Shown here in pieces: positions 11,000-22,845 of a DNA stretch of 64,000 nucleotides; positions within the stretch are counted from its first letter, which is position 1; each line of letters begins with the position of its first letter. The DNA is from Arachis hypogaea (lineage: Eukaryota > Streptophyta > Magnoliopsida > Fabales > Fabaceae). The notes beneath the pieces were generated by a model that was not told the origin of the DNA, ran no database searches, and worked only from the letters and a program-made list of their open reading frames with translations. The position numbers were made by a program, and so were the translations under genes. The stretch lies in assembly GCF_003086295.3 (NCBI RefSeq), contig NC_092051.1, positions 64,419,772-64,483,771 on the forward strand, in the 5' to 3' direction.

Positions 11000-12656
11000 T
11001 GATGAGCGGATAATTTATACGCTTTTTGGCATTATTTTTAGTATGTTTTTAGTATATTTTAGTTAGTTTTTATTATGTTTTTAATAGTTTTCAAATAAAA
11101 ATCACATTTCTGGACTTTACTATGAGTTTGTGTGTTTTTCTGTGATTTTAGGTATTTTCTGGCTGAAATTGAGGGACCTGAGCAAAAATCTGATTCAGAG
11201 GCTGAAAAAGGACTGCAGATGCTGTTGGATTCTGACCTCCCTGCACTCGAAGTGTATTTTCAGGAGCTACAGAAGCCCAATTGGCGCGATCCCAATTGAG
11301 TTGGAAAGTAGACATCCTGGGCTTTCCAGCAATATATAATAGTCTATACTTTGCCCAAGATTTGATGGCCCAAACTGGCGTTCCAAGTCAGCTTAAGAAT
11401 CCTGGCATCAAAACGCCAGAACAGGCACAAAAGCTGGAGTTAAACACCCAAACTAGCACAAAAGCTGGCGTTTAACTCCAAGAAAAGTCTCTACACATGG
11501 AAGCTTCAATGCTCAGCCCAAGCACACACCAAGTGGGCCCGGAAGAAGATTTCTGCATTAATTACTTATTTCTGTAAACCCTAGGCTACTAGTTCTCTAT
11601 AAATAGGACCTTTTACTATTGTATTTTGAAAAAAAATCTTTGATAAGTCTTATGCTATCTTAGACACTTTTGGAGGCTGGCCTCACGGCCATACCTAGAC
11701 CTTGTTCTTATGTATTTTCAACGGTAGAGTTTCTACACACCATAGATTAAGGTGTGGAGCTCTGCTGTTCTTCATGAATTAATGCAAAGTACTATTGTTT
11801 TTCTATTCAACTCAAGTCTATTTCTTCTCCAAGATATTCATTCGCACCCAAGAACATGATGAATGTGATGATTATGTGACACTCATTACCATTCTCACCT
11901 ATGAACGCGTGACTGACAACCACTTCCATTATACATGCAAACAAGCTTGAATGTGTATCTCTTGGGTTTCTAATCTAAGATTAGAACCTTCGTGGTATAG
12001 GCTAGAATTATTGGTGGCCATTCCTGAGATCCGGAACATCTAAACCTTGTCTGTGGTATTCCGAGTAGGATCTGGTAAGGGATGACTATGACGAGCTTCA
12101 AACTCGCGAGTGTTGGGCATGTGACAGACGCAAAAGGATCAATGGATCCTATTCCAACATGATCGAGAACCGACAGATGATTAGCCGTGCAGTGACAGCG
12201 TGCGTAGAACATTTTCACTGAGAGGACGGGAAGTAGCCATTGACAACGGTGATGCCCAACATAAAGCTTGCCATGGAAAGGAGTATGAATGATTGGAAGA
12301 AGGCAATAAGAAAGCAGAGGTTCAGGAGGAACAAAGCATCTTCATACGCTTATCTGAAATTCCTACCAATGAATTACATAAGTATCTCTATCTCTATCCT
12401 TATTTTATGTTTTATTTATCTTTAATTATCAATCCTCCATAACCATTTGAATATGCCTGACTGAGATTTACAAGATGACCATAGCTTGCTTCAAGCCGAC
12501 AATCTCCGTGGGATTGACCCTTACTCATGTAAGGTATTACTTGGACGACCCAGTGCACTTGCTGGTTAGTTGTGCGGAATTGTGACAAAGTGTGATTCAC
12601 GTTTGAGAGCTCCAAGTCTTTGGCGCCATTGTTGATGATCACAATTTCGTGCACCA
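11000..12656 (+). mobile_element. 3' LTR of element A
   Basis: 1657 bp, TGATGAGCGG...GTGCACCA. U3 holds a conserved block (about 11100-11280) shared with B, C, E and the solo LTR, then cassettes at 11375-11481 and a TATA box at 11598-11607. U5 hairpins: CCTTAC-TCAT-GTAAGG (12519-12534) and CCAG-TGCACTTG-CTGG (12550-12565). Confidence 0.9.
12519..12565 (+). other. U5 twin hairpins, element A 3' LTR
   Basis: Stem 1 is CCTTAC/GTAAGG with loop TCAT. Stem 2 is CCAG/CTGG with loop TGCACTTG. The stems are maintained by paired changes in the D, F, C and I families. Confidence 0.6.
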
Positions 12657-13294
12657 ATAACACCTAAACCTAATTGCGCCCGCCTTCATTCCTCTTCAAT
12701 TTGGCTTGAAATAGCTTAAAAAACTGAGTTGAATTGGGCTCTGAAAGCCCAAAAATCGCTGCCAGTGAGTTGCAATCAATGAAGTCACATGCCAGGACTT
12801 GTTCGCACACACTTGCTAAATCTTGACTCGTGTGTGCACACATTGTGTGCGTAATATACTTAAACTCATATCCACTATAGACATATGGATATCATTTTAA
12901 AGATCCGGATGTTAGCTTTCCAATGTCGCTGGAACCGCCTTATTTGGATCTCTGTAACTCAAGTTATGAACACTTTAGTACCGAGAGGTCAGGATTGACA
13001 GCTTTACAAATCCTTTATTTCTTGAATTCTCCCATTTTGCATGCTTTCCTTCCTCACTTCTTCAATCCATATTTTCCTTCATAATCTTAAATCACTCAAC
13101 AAACATATCAAGGCATCAAATGGATAAAGTGAATAAAATTTAGCAATTTTAGGGCCTAAAAAGTATGTTTTTACTTTTAAGCACAATTTAGGAAGAAATC
13201 AGGAAACTATGCTATTTCAATGAATAAATGAAAGAAAAGTCAATGAAATCCACCCAATTAGAGCAAATAAATACCATGACATGTGGATTCATCA
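12657..13294 (-). mobile_element. LTR fragment J (start of an I/L-like LTR)
   Basis: Read on the minus strand it begins TGATGAATCCACATG at 13294. It follows the I/L LTR pattern (GCTTAAAAGTAAAAACATAC, 'TTTGATGCCTTGATATGTTTG', 'GTTGAGTGATTT'). It is cut at 12656 by element A. A decayed GTGTGTGCACACA cassette lies at 12801-12853. It sits inside the LTR of G, whose sequence resumes at 13295. Confidence 0.75.
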
Positions 13295-15633
13295 GTCCTC
13301 AAGTCATCATAACCATCATCAGTTTAATATTTTCTCAAATTTACCATCAACTATCGTCGCCACTCATGTCCTCTTAGTTATCCCCAATATAGTATTCCGC
13401 CTGCCCGCTTACCCCTTTTAATTCATTTATTGTGTTCTCCCTTGATTCAAAGTCTAAATAGTAGCATAAAGATTTTAAATGAGTGTTACAGAAGTTTTCA
13501 AGTTTGTTGGGAAGGTACAATGGTTAAAAACAAGGTTTTCATTGAAAAACAGGACAGTGTGCGTACGCGTGCCCAAAAGAGTTTTCTCAACGTGTGCGTA
13601 CGCATAGAAATGTGTGTACGTACACAAAGTAAAATTTCCTATTTTGTGTGCACGCATGAATACGTGCAGATGCCCTTAACAAAAGGCACTTCCCAGTTTA
13701 TGCATACGCATGATGTTGTGCGTATGCACAACATGCAAATTTCACAGTGTGCGTGTGCACCAGAGTGTGAGAACACTCTCAGTAGAAGGCATATCACTGT
13801 GTGTGCGTGCCCACTAAAGTGTGCATTTGCACATTTTCTGAAAATCACAGGGTGTCCGTGCGTGCATACGCACAAGTGAAAACATGGCCCCTGCTCGGAG
13901 CATGCGCACACAAACCAGAACTCACAATTTCTGCATTATCACAGAATTCAGATTTTTTATACCAACTTCCAATGATCATATCTTTTTCTATAAAACTCCG
14001 ATTTCCACGAAATCTATACCATTTTAAAGCACTTTAATTATCTTTCATTTGATACAAAATTTAATCAATTTCAAAAACTATAGCTCAAGATATGATCCGC
14101 CAAATTTGGCCAAAAATTCGTTTTAACCAAAAATCTTAAAAACTCAAATTTATCAAATCTCTCAATTTACAACCAATTATTCACAACCCCAACAATACCA
14201 AAATCACTCAAGAATTCATATTAAACATTACTCAACTCAGTCAAGCATTCAATCATCTAAACCATTTAACACTCACCTCATCCAAGTCTAAATTCAATCT
14301 AGATTCATATCACAATTTCTCAATACCACCATTCAAAGTTTCCAACAATCATCAATGTTACATATATTAAATCTTTCATCCAAATAGTCCCATTATCATC
14401 ATTCAATCCATATAATTCAACAAACTTCCTCACTCATTTATTTTCAACATGAACCATAATAACTAACAATCCAAAATCATCATCAACATCCATCTTCATA
14501 CCTTAACACTCACCATCATCACTTATCAAAGTTATTATACCCATCAATAATCATCATCTACCAACATTTATGTCATCACATTCAAACTCATTCAACCTCC
14601 ATCCAAACTATCATCAAGCATAACATTTATATACAATTAATCATACAATCACATATTTCAAACCTATCTTAGGGGCCACTAGCCTAAGTTTTCCAAAATA
14701 TTATATAATACATAAAGAAAATTAAAACCATACTTTGGCCGATTATCCTCCACGCACAAAACCACTTTACCACAAGTGTTCAAGCCTTCACCCAACACCA
14801 AGCAACACTAAGAACACTCAATATCATGCAAAATAGCAAGAATCAAAGCCAGAATTTATGACATTTAACTAAACACAAGGATTTAGTGATATCTTACCTT
14901 ATCCAACGGGTTTTGAGGTTAAACTCACTACTCACCCAAGCTAGATTACACCTAAACAACAAGAACACAAAGAAACTCAACAACCCAACAAGCCATTTTC
15001 AAAAATGACATAGGGCAGAGAAATTTGGATGGAAAGGGTGAGTTTTTTACATTTTGTTTAGATAGAAATGAAGAGCTTGACGAGAGCTTCACGTGGTCAT
15101 AAACAGCTTGTCAATCGGAGCTCCGTAGCTCAAGATATTGCCAAAAGAAGGAGTAGATGAATAGAGTTTTTCTTCTTCCTCTCTTCACTCAAAAACAGCG
15201 CCCCTCTCTGCCTCTATGTGCTGAAAATGAGCTTTTTTGGATCATGTAAGACTTTATGTATGTTGGGCTTCAGTCCAACTTGGACCCGGTCCAACCGCGT
15301 AGCGTTTTTGGTTCGTTTGGCCCAACTTTAGGCCAAAACCTTTAGAATAAGCTCCCGGTTTACTATTTCAAAAACTCTTCTAAGGTTTTTGACTATTTTA
15401 TTCTCTCTCACGCAGTACTGGACAGACTTAAGCCTGTACTGCTGGCTAATCTATCAATACGCATTTTTACGCAAAAATTTTCAAAAGATAACGTTTTCCC
15501 ACTCAGAAAAATCCACTGAATGTGAATCTCACATTTATAATAAAAAACACTTTTATATTTTCGTACCTATTCTGGACAATTAAATTATTCTACTCTACTT
15601 AAGCGGTTTTACGTAAAAACCATGGTTCTTACA
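13295..15633 (-). mobile_element. 3' LTR of Tekay/Del-like element G (left part)
   Basis: On the minus strand it starts TGTAAGAACC at 15633, right after a polypurine tract. It matches 31454-33852 along its full length. It contains cassettes of GTGCGTACGCAC type (13556-13912), then long TC/CA-rich low-complexity sequence (14000-14700). The remainder of this LTR has been displaced by J and A beyond 13295. Confidence 0.8.
13556..13912. repeat. GTGCGTACGCAC cassettes, G LTR copy 1
   Basis: About twelve half- or full palindromic units (TGTGCGTACGCGTGCCC, GTGCGTACGCATAG, GTGTGTACGTACACA and others), 25-35 bases apart. Confidence 0.8.
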
Positions 15634-15645
15634 TCCTCCGCTCCT
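15634..15645 (-). other. Polypurine tract of element G
   Basis: AGGAGCGGAGGA on the minus strand, directly abutting the LTR start TGTAAGAACC. This fixes the orientation of G. Confidence 0.8.
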
Positions 15646-15879
15646 AAAAAAAAATTTTTGCCCTTGAAAATGCTAATTACCATGCTTTCGCTGCATCACT
15701 CTGATCTTTCATCATCACTAATCCGAATTCCTCGGCTACACCCACAAGAATCCTCTTTTCCCCTGGTTTACTCCAACAAAACCCTAATCACTTACAGTCC
15801 TAACAACGACTTTCCAAAAGATAGAACTAAGCTACCTTAGGTCCAAGCAACAAATTATATCCAAAGTATACGCTTACCT

Positions 15880-16668
15880 TTTATCGGAGGATCCAACCCT
15901 GTTGCATCACCTGCATCCAAAGCAAACACTCAGCCTGGTTGCTGATTCCTACCCATATTTTGGTTCCTCCCACGATGGCAGTCCTTAGTAAGGCGCCCTG
16001 ACATTCCATAAGTGTAGCATCAACCACTTTCCTTGCTGGATGAAAACAAGCATTATTGTTCCTCCCGAATTCCCCTCGGTTGGAAGAATTCTCCACGGCA
16101 TTGGTCGTTGTTGCCTCCTCGAGTATCCCTCGCCAAATCCACCTTCCTAGCACATTTTTTCGCAACTCTTGCTTTGTTCACTAACTTCGGGAATCTCCTA
16201 ATCTCCAATGGAGCCACGACGGTCATGATTTTATCCTTGAGTCCTCCTTGATACTTGATGCATTTCCATTCTTCGTAGGACTCAGGAGCTCCTTAACAAA
16301 CCCTTGAAAATCTGCAAAGTTCCTCGAACTTGCTGGTGTACTGTGCCACGGTCGTAGACTCTTGCTTCAGCTTCATGAGTTCCAATTCCCTTGTTTCCCT
16401 CATCGACACTGGAAAGTACTTCTAATAGAACATAGTCTGAAATAGTTCCCAAGGGATGTCCCATTCTGTAGTTGCATCAGTCTGTACACCCCTTGCCACC
16501 AGTGCTGAGCCTCACCCAACAACTAATAGGCCGCAAATTCCACGAACTGCTTCTCCATAACATGTTGAGCTTGCAACTCACGCTCCATAGCTCAGCATGA
16601 TTATCATTCGGCAGGTTGCCCCCATTCTCTCCACGAGTACGTAGTCGACCTTGCCTGAAAGATGCCAT
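15880..16668 (-). pseudogene. Gag remnant of element G
   Basis: The minus-strand start MASFRQGRLRTRGENGGNLP is typical of Tekay/Del-type gag. Stretches EELVNKAR-like ('PKLVNKARVAKKCA') and GRNQ-rich sequence follow in changing frames. A zinc knuckle is recognisable but degraded: CYTYGMSGRLTKDC has Tyr and Arg where a second Cys and a His are expected. Several frameshifts and a large central deletion make it non-functional. Lineage is judged from the PBS, the LTR ends and the gag start. Confidence 0.6.
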
Positions 16669-16878
16669 TTGGGTTTCCTGTGCACACCACACAATCGATA
16701 TCAAGGTGATCAGTCTCAAAATCTTAAAGTCAGTGCATCGATTATCCCGAAAGTACTCATAAACAAGCATGCTATACATATCAAACAGATATCTTAAATA
16801 GCATGAAAGAAAAATCAAACAACCAGAGTATGCAATGAAGTACCATTGGTTCATCCCTCAGGCTAACAAGGGCGAACT

Positions 16879-16890
16879 GCTCTGATACCA
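16879..16890 (-). other. Primer binding site (initiator tRNA-Met), element G
   Basis: TGGTATCAGAGC on the minus strand, four bases after the LTR end (...GAGTATTACA). It is the standard PBS for elements primed by initiator tRNA-Met. Confidence 0.85.
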
Positions 16891-16894
16891 TAAA

Positions 16895-17173
16895 TGTAAT
16901 ACTCCATTACCCTAAGCCTCACCTCTAGCCGTAAAGCGAAGGATAACAAGACGTAACGATAGTTCTAAAGCTCATACATTAATAAATATGGAAGGAAATA
17001 GTAATACTAGAAGCCCGATAAAGGAATAAAGTTCAAAATTGCATAAGCGGAATTACAAAGCGCGAAGCGTACACACACGATAACTAAAACCGTGAAGGAA
17101 CAAGATAACAACATAAAATGTATAAGTATAATAAACATAGAGTACTAGCCGCAGCCCGCGGAGTTTAGGCCGA
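16895..17173 (-). mobile_element. 5' LTR of element G, U5 end
   Basis: Minus-strand end ...GGAGTATTACA at 16895. The LTR continues at 18733-19610 and again at 31384-33852 once C and B are removed, giving about 3.6 kb in all. Confidence 0.75.
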
Positions 17174-18732
17174 AGATGTGCGGATATTTTATACGCTTTT
17201 TGACATGAATTTCATATAGTTTTTAGTAGTTTTTATTTAGTTTTTATTGAATTTTTATAGTTTTTAGTGTTAAATTCACATTTTTTACTTCTACTATGAG
17301 TTTTTGTGTTTTTGGACAATTTCAGGTATTTTCTGACTGAAAATGAGGAGCTGGAGTAGAAGTCTGATTCAGAGACAAAGAAAGCACTGCAGATGTTGCA
17401 CAGATCTGACCAGCCTGCACTCAGAAGAGATTTTCTAGAGCTTCAGAAGTCCAAATGGAGCGCTCTTAACGGCTACAAAAAGCTGACTTTCAGAGGTTTC
17501 CAGAAATATATAATAGTCTATACTTTGCTTCGGATTAGAAGGCCCAAAACTGGCATCCAACGCCAGCTACCTGCCCCCTTCCAGGTGTCCAGCGCGCAAA
17601 GAGCAGAGATCAATGTACAAATGCCCAAAGAGGACCCCCTAGCTAGCATTCCACACCCAAGAAACCTCATAGCACGTAGATCTCATCAAAGCTCAGTCCA
17701 AACACTCACCAAGTGGGCCCTAGAAGTAGATTTTAGCACTAAATAGACTATTTTACCCTTACTAGTCATCTGTTTAGTATTTAAGGGAATAAATTTATGT
17801 AATTCAAACCTTTCAGTTCAACTTTTGGATCATACACATTTTACATTGTTTTACTTTTAGTATGACTTTCGAAACCTTCTAGGTTGAGGGGAGGAGCCCT
17901 GCTGAGTCCTATGAGATAATAAAAGTATTACTATTTTTTCTTCGATCTGTATTTGATCTATTTCTAAGATGTATATCCGATCTTCATCGTGGTGAATAGG
18001 ATGATCTAACCAATTAGCTCTGTTCATCACATTAAGACGAACATGCCTGACAAACACCCATGTCTACTTGGGTTCGTGTAAATACGTGACTGGAAAGCAC
18101 GAGCCAATAGCTATGCTTATACATCTCTCATATGGTTAATCCACGACTTCGTTGGGGTCTTCTCGAAACACCAGTTCAGCCAATTTCTAGGGAGATTAGG
18201 GTCTCTGTGGTATAGGCTAGAATCCTAAGAAGCAGCATCCTTTGATCTGGAAGATTCGACCTTGTCTGTGGCGTTTTGAGTAGGATCGCCATGAGAATGA
18301 CTTGCTAAGCGCTTCACCCTTCGTCAGATTGGATGACCACGGCCAATAGCATGCAATCTGTACCAAAGGAGATCAATGATCATGGCCCATGGCATTGATC
18401 ACATACAACCTGCCACAAAGAAGATCATTCACAAGCAGAGAAGACAATAATACCAGAGTTAATTCAGAAAGGTAAAGCAACTTCGACTCTCAACTCTATT
18501 CCTATCCTTATTTCAACTTAACATCCAAGTATTTGATATAACAAGTACTTATACAAAGTTCCACCCAATGACCTTCTGATTTCGCCTGACTAAGACCTGC
18601 AAGATAACCATAACTTGCTTCAAGCCACAATCCTCGTGGGATTGACCCTGACTCGCTCAGGTATTACTTGGACGACCCAGTGCACTTGCTGGGACTGTTG
18701 TACGGAAGTGTGGGGTTCGCGTACACACACCA
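17174..18732 (+). mobile_element. Solo LTR C (TGAGCGG superfamily)
   Basis: 1559 bp ending ...CGTACACACACCA with no PBS or internal region. The start AGATGTGCGG is TGATGAGCGG with two changes. Flanks GCCGA (17169-17173) and GCCAA (18733-18737) form a target duplication differing by one G-to-A change. It has the conserved U3 block, weak cassettes (17548-17640) and the hairpins CCTGA-CTCGC-TCAGG (18647-18661) and CCCAG-TGCACTTG-CTGGG (18676-18693). Its first ~620 bp match the LTR at 49947, but the rest does not. Confidence 0.8.
18647..18693 (+). other. U5 twin hairpins, LTR C
   Basis: Stem 1 CCTGA/TCAGG; stem 2 CCCAG/CTGGG with loop TGCACTTG. Stem 1 differs from A/B (CCTTAC/GTAAGG) on both sides. 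Confidence 0.6.
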
Positions 18733-19610
18733 GCCAACTAGTCATATACAAACATAACATGGTTTTTGAGTTAAAATAAGCTATACAACTTATCTCTTAA
18801 AGTAAGCCTCTAGGGCAATAGAGTATAATAACAAAAGTGAGAGAGAGCTACAACATTAAAATCAAAATACAAGATAACGAAAGATTCTTCGCTTTGTCAC
18901 CATCCGTAACTTACTGAGACGGGTTGTGACCTGCATCTGAAAAACAACAATAATATATGGTATGAGAACCAGAGGTTATCAGTATGGTAACAGTACCCAA
19001 TATATAAGATATAATGTTCCGGAACGCCAAAGGTAATCCTAGAACTTCGCATCAACAGATATTTAAGCTTAAAAAAAATAAATAACTTAAACCAAACACC
19101 ATAATTAGGGTCATCTAAACATAGGGGGATTTCTAACTAATACTAATCACATAGTTGTATCCCACAGCCTTCACCAACCTACCCTCCACGCAATCTCATC
19201 GCCACCGCCTACCGAGCCTCCCCAAAACTAGAAGAAAACACAAGTAAAGCACAATTAAAGTTCATATATGGCATGTAGAACAATTAACAAGTAGGCATAT
19301 GAGACATTAAGGCACAATAGAAATTAAGCAAAGCATACAAACAGGTAGAATATGCATATGATGAATGCTTGTACTATTGGTTTGTGATGTTAGTTGTCGG
19401 TTCATAAATGCCAACCCGACACATCCTTTTGAATGTAGCTTTTCTGCCTCACCAGGGATATAGTGACCTGGGCACTCTCATACTTAACCCAAGGATATAG
19501 TGCCTGGCACACTTGCATGCTTAACCCAAGGATATAGTGCCTGGCACACTCTTGCAGCAGAAAAGGTTACTAATCATCATTCAACCTAGGGATATAGTGC
19601 CCTGCACACT
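18733..19610 (-). mobile_element. 5' LTR of element G, middle part
   Basis: No gene is seen. It holds a tandem array at 19447-19610: four units of 27-60 bases carrying AGGATATAGTGCCTGGCACAC, with the palindrome GTGCCTGGCAC. Element B is inserted after the last unit. Confidence 0.7.
19447..19610. repeat. GTGCCTGGCAC tandem repeats in G LTR
   Basis: Four units in a row, with a fifth on the far side of element B (31384-31420). Each unit has a short palindrome. H has a related block (45268-45352: 'GGTGACAGGGCAC' three times). Confidence 0.75.
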
Positions 19611-21268
19611 TGTTGAGCGGATAATTTATACGCTTTTCAGCATTGTTTTTACATAGTTTTTAGTATGATTTAGTTAGTTTTTAGTATATTTTTATTATTT
19701 TTTAAATAAAATTCACATTTCTGGACTTTACTATGAGTTTGTGTGTTTTTTTGTGATTTTAGGTAATTTCTGGCTGAAATTGAGGGACTTGAGCAAAAAT
19801 CAGATTCAGAGGTTGAAGAAGGACTGCAGATGCTGTTGGATTCTGACCTCCCTGCACTCAAAGTGGATTTTATGGAGCTACATAACTCCAACTGGTGCAC
19901 TCACAATTGCGTTGAAAAGTAGACATCCAGGGCTTTCCAGCAATGTATAATAGTTCATACTTTTTCCGAGTTTAGATGATGCAAATTGGCGTTCAACGCC
20001 AGTTCCATGCTACATTCTGGAGTTAAACGCCAGAAACAGGTTGCAAAGTGGAGTTAAAAGCCAGAAACAGATTACAAGCTGGCGTTCAACTCCAAGAGAA
20101 GCCTCTACACGTGTAAAGCTCAATGCTCAGCCCAAGCACACACCAAGTGGGCCCCGGAAGTGGATTTCTGCATCATTTACTAATCTTTGTAAACCCTAGT
20201 AACTAGTTTAGCATAAATAGGACTTTTTACTATTGTATTTACATCTTCGGATAATCTTTTGATCATGTTTTGATGATTGAACCCTCTTTGGGAGGCTGGC
20301 CATTCGGCCATGCATGGACCTTATTCTTATGTATTTTCAACGATAGAGTTTCTACACACCATAGATTAAGGTGTGGAGCTCTGCTGTTCCTCATGAATTA
20401 ATACAAAGTACTATCGTTTTTCTATTCAATTCAAGCTTATTCTGATTCAAAGATATTCATTCGCACTTTAATATGAATGTGATGATCGTGACAGTCATCA
20501 TCATTCCCAACCTATGAACGCGTGCCTGACAACCACTTCCATTCTACCTTAGATTGAATGAGTATCTCTGGGATTCATTAATCAAAATCTTCGTGGTATA
20601 AGTTAGAATCCATGGACGGCCATTCTTGAGATCCGAAAAGTCTAAACCCTGTCTGTGGTATTCCGAGTAGGATCTGGCAAGGGATGGCTGCGATGAGCTT
20701 CAAACTCGCGAGTGCTGGGCGTAGTGACAGACGCAAAAGGATCAATGGATCCTATTCCAGTATGATCGAGAACCGATAGATGATTAGCCATGCAGTGACA
20801 GCGCATTGGACCTTTTTCACTGAGAGGACAGGATGTAGCCATTGACAACGGTGATGCCTAACATACAACTTGCCATAGAAAGGAGTATGAATGATTGGAT
20901 GAAGACAATAGGAAAGGAGTGGTTCAGGAGGAACAAACGCATCTTTATATGCTTGTCTGAAATTCTCACCAATGAATTACATAAGTATCACTATCTTTAT
21001 TTTATATTTTATTTTTCTTTTAATTACTAAATCTCCATAATCAATTGAATCTGTCTGACTGAGATTTACAAGGTGACCATAGCTTGCTTCAAGCCAACAA
21101 TCTCCGTGGGATCGACCCTTACTCACCTAAGGTTTATTACTTGGACGACCCAGTGCACTTGCTGGTTAGTTGTGCGAAGTTGTGACAAAGAACTAAGATC
21201 ATGAACGTGCGTATTGAGTTTTTAGCGCCGTTACCAAGGAATGAAACCGTCACGATTTTTGCGCACCA
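19611..21268 (+). mobile_element. 5' LTR of element B
   Basis: 1658 bp. Cassettes at 19986-20095. The TATA box is degraded to CATAAATAGG (20212-20221). Hairpins: CCTTA/TAAGG (21117-21132) and CCAG/CTGG (21150-21165). Confidence 0.9.
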
Positions 21269-21274
21269 AGTTTT

Positions 21275-21292
21275 TGGCGTCGTTGCCGGGGA
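21275..21292 (+). other. Primer binding site (tRNA-Asp type), element B
   Basis: TGGCGTCGTTGCCGGGGA, one C-to-T difference from the expected tRNA-Asp complement. Confidence 0.85.
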
Positions 21293-22845
21293 TTGTTCGA
21301 GTTTGGACAACTGACGGTTCATCTTGTTGCTCAGATTAGGTAATTTTATTTTATTTTTAAGCTTTTTATTTCTTATTTTCGAAAAAAAAAATTCTTTTTC
21401 ATTTTTTCCAAAATAATTTTCGAAAAAAAAAACCAAAAAAATTAACAAAATCATAAAATCAAAAATAATTTGATGTTTCTTGTTTCAGTCTAATGTCTAA
21501 TTGTAAGTTTGGTGTCAATTTCATGCTTTTAACTTTTCTTAAATTTTCGAAGAACACATGCATTGAGTTTCTTTCTTGTTCTTCATGATCTTCAAGTTGT
21601 TCTTGGTAAGTCTTCTTGTTTGATCTTCATATTTTCTTGTTTTGTGTCTTTTGTTGTTTTTCATATGCATTTTTGAATTCATAGTGTCTAAAAAATTAAA
21701 AATTTCTAAGTTTGGTGTCTTGCATGTTTTCTTTTCTTGAAAAATTTTCAAAAATAAGTCTTGATGTTCATCTTAATCTTCAAAGTGTTCTTAGTGTTCA
21801 TCTTGACATTCATAGTGTTCTTGCATGCATCATTTGTTTTGATCCAAAACTTTCATGCATTGAGTCTTTTTATTGTTTTTCTCTCTCACCATTAAAAATT
21901 CAAAAATCAAAAAAATATCTTTTCCTTTTTCACTCATAAATTTTCAAAAATTTGAGTTGACTTTTTCAAAAATTTTTAAAATTTAGTTGTTTCTTATGAG
22001 TCAAATCAAATTTCCAATTTAAAAATTCTATCTTTTTCAAATCTTTTTCAAAAATCAAATCTTTTTCATTTTTCTTTTATGAATTTCGAAACTTTCAAAA
22101 TTATTTTCAAAATCTTTTTCTTATTTTTATTTCATATTTCGAAATTAATACTAACAATTAATGTGATTGATTCAAAAATTTTTAAGTTTGTTACTTGCCT
22201 ATTAAGAAAGGTCCAATCTTTAAATTTTAAAATCATATTTTTTATTTGTTGTTAGTCAAGTAATCAACTTTAATTTTCAAAATCAAATTTTTTTAAAATT
22301 TCTTTTTCAAATCTTTCTCAAAATAAGTTTCAATCACATCTTTTTCAAAATCAATTTCAAAATCTTTTCTAACTTCTTTTCTAACTTCTTATCTTTTCAA
22401 AAATTAAGTTTCAAATCTTTTTCAATCAATCTTATCTTTTTGTTTGATTCTTATCTTTTTCAAAACTACCTAATTAATTCTCTCTAATTTTCGAAAATCA
22501 CCCCCTCTTTTTCAAAATTCTTTTTTAAATTAACTAATTGTTTTAAATTTAATTTAATTTGATTCAATTTTATTTTCCTTTCTTAATTTTCGAATTTTAA
22601 CTTTAATTTTTAAATTAAAAATAAAAATATTTTTCTTTTCTTTTCAATTATTTTCGAAAATTCCTCTCTCTCTCATCTCCTTCTAATTATTTTATTTATT
22701 TACTAACACTTCTCTTCATCTAAAAATTAGAACCCTCTCTTTCGAATTTCTCTTCTTCTATTCTTTTCTTCTTCTACTCACATAAAGGAATCTCTATACT
22801 TTGACATTAAGGATTCGTCTTCTTTTCTGTTCTCTTCTTTTTCAT
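21293..22845 (+). other. Leader of element B
   Basis: No gene is seen. Extremely T-rich (TTTTTCAAAATC-type runs). Two copies of TAAGTTTGGTGTC lie near 21503 and 21708. Unlike element A it has no palindromic cassettes here. Confidence 0.65.

Larger units (their letters stand above)
2809..12656 (+). mobile_element. Element A: non-autonomous Athila-like LTR retrotransposon
   Basis: Order: truncated 5' LTR, tRNA-Asp type PBS, leader with palindromic cassettes, gag-protease, second cassette array, ORF2 (plant-transposon-domain type), 3' noncoding region, full 3' LTR. Reverse transcriptase, RNase H and integrase are absent, so transposition must have used proteins from another element. Both ORFs are broken by stops or frameshifts. 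The layout is shared with element B at 19611-31378. In Arachis such elements have been described as non-autonomous partners of FIDEL-type elements; that assignment is from memory and not checked. Confidence 0.85.
15646..16894 (-). mobile_element. Internal region of element G
   Basis: Only about 1.2 kb separates the two LTRs, where an autonomous Tekay-type element has 5-6 kb or more. The pol region is therefore missing. What is left is the PBS, a gag remnant (15880-16668) and the PPT. Confidence 0.75.

Noticed and set aside
11130..11475. Small frames (FWLKLRDLSKN...) repeated in every TGAGCGG-type LTR
   Set aside because: They fall in the conserved U3 block, start differently in each copy and are frequently interrupted. 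Conservation is at the DNA level.
2804..12661. ATAAC on both sides of element A as a target duplication
   Set aside because: The left LTR end is truncated there and the two flanks are different elements (I and J), so the match is most likely chance.
13430..13911. Cys/His/Thr-rich frames on both strands
   Set aside because: These are translations of the GTGCGTACGCAC cassettes in G's LTR, likewise at 31684-32139 and 46938-47425.
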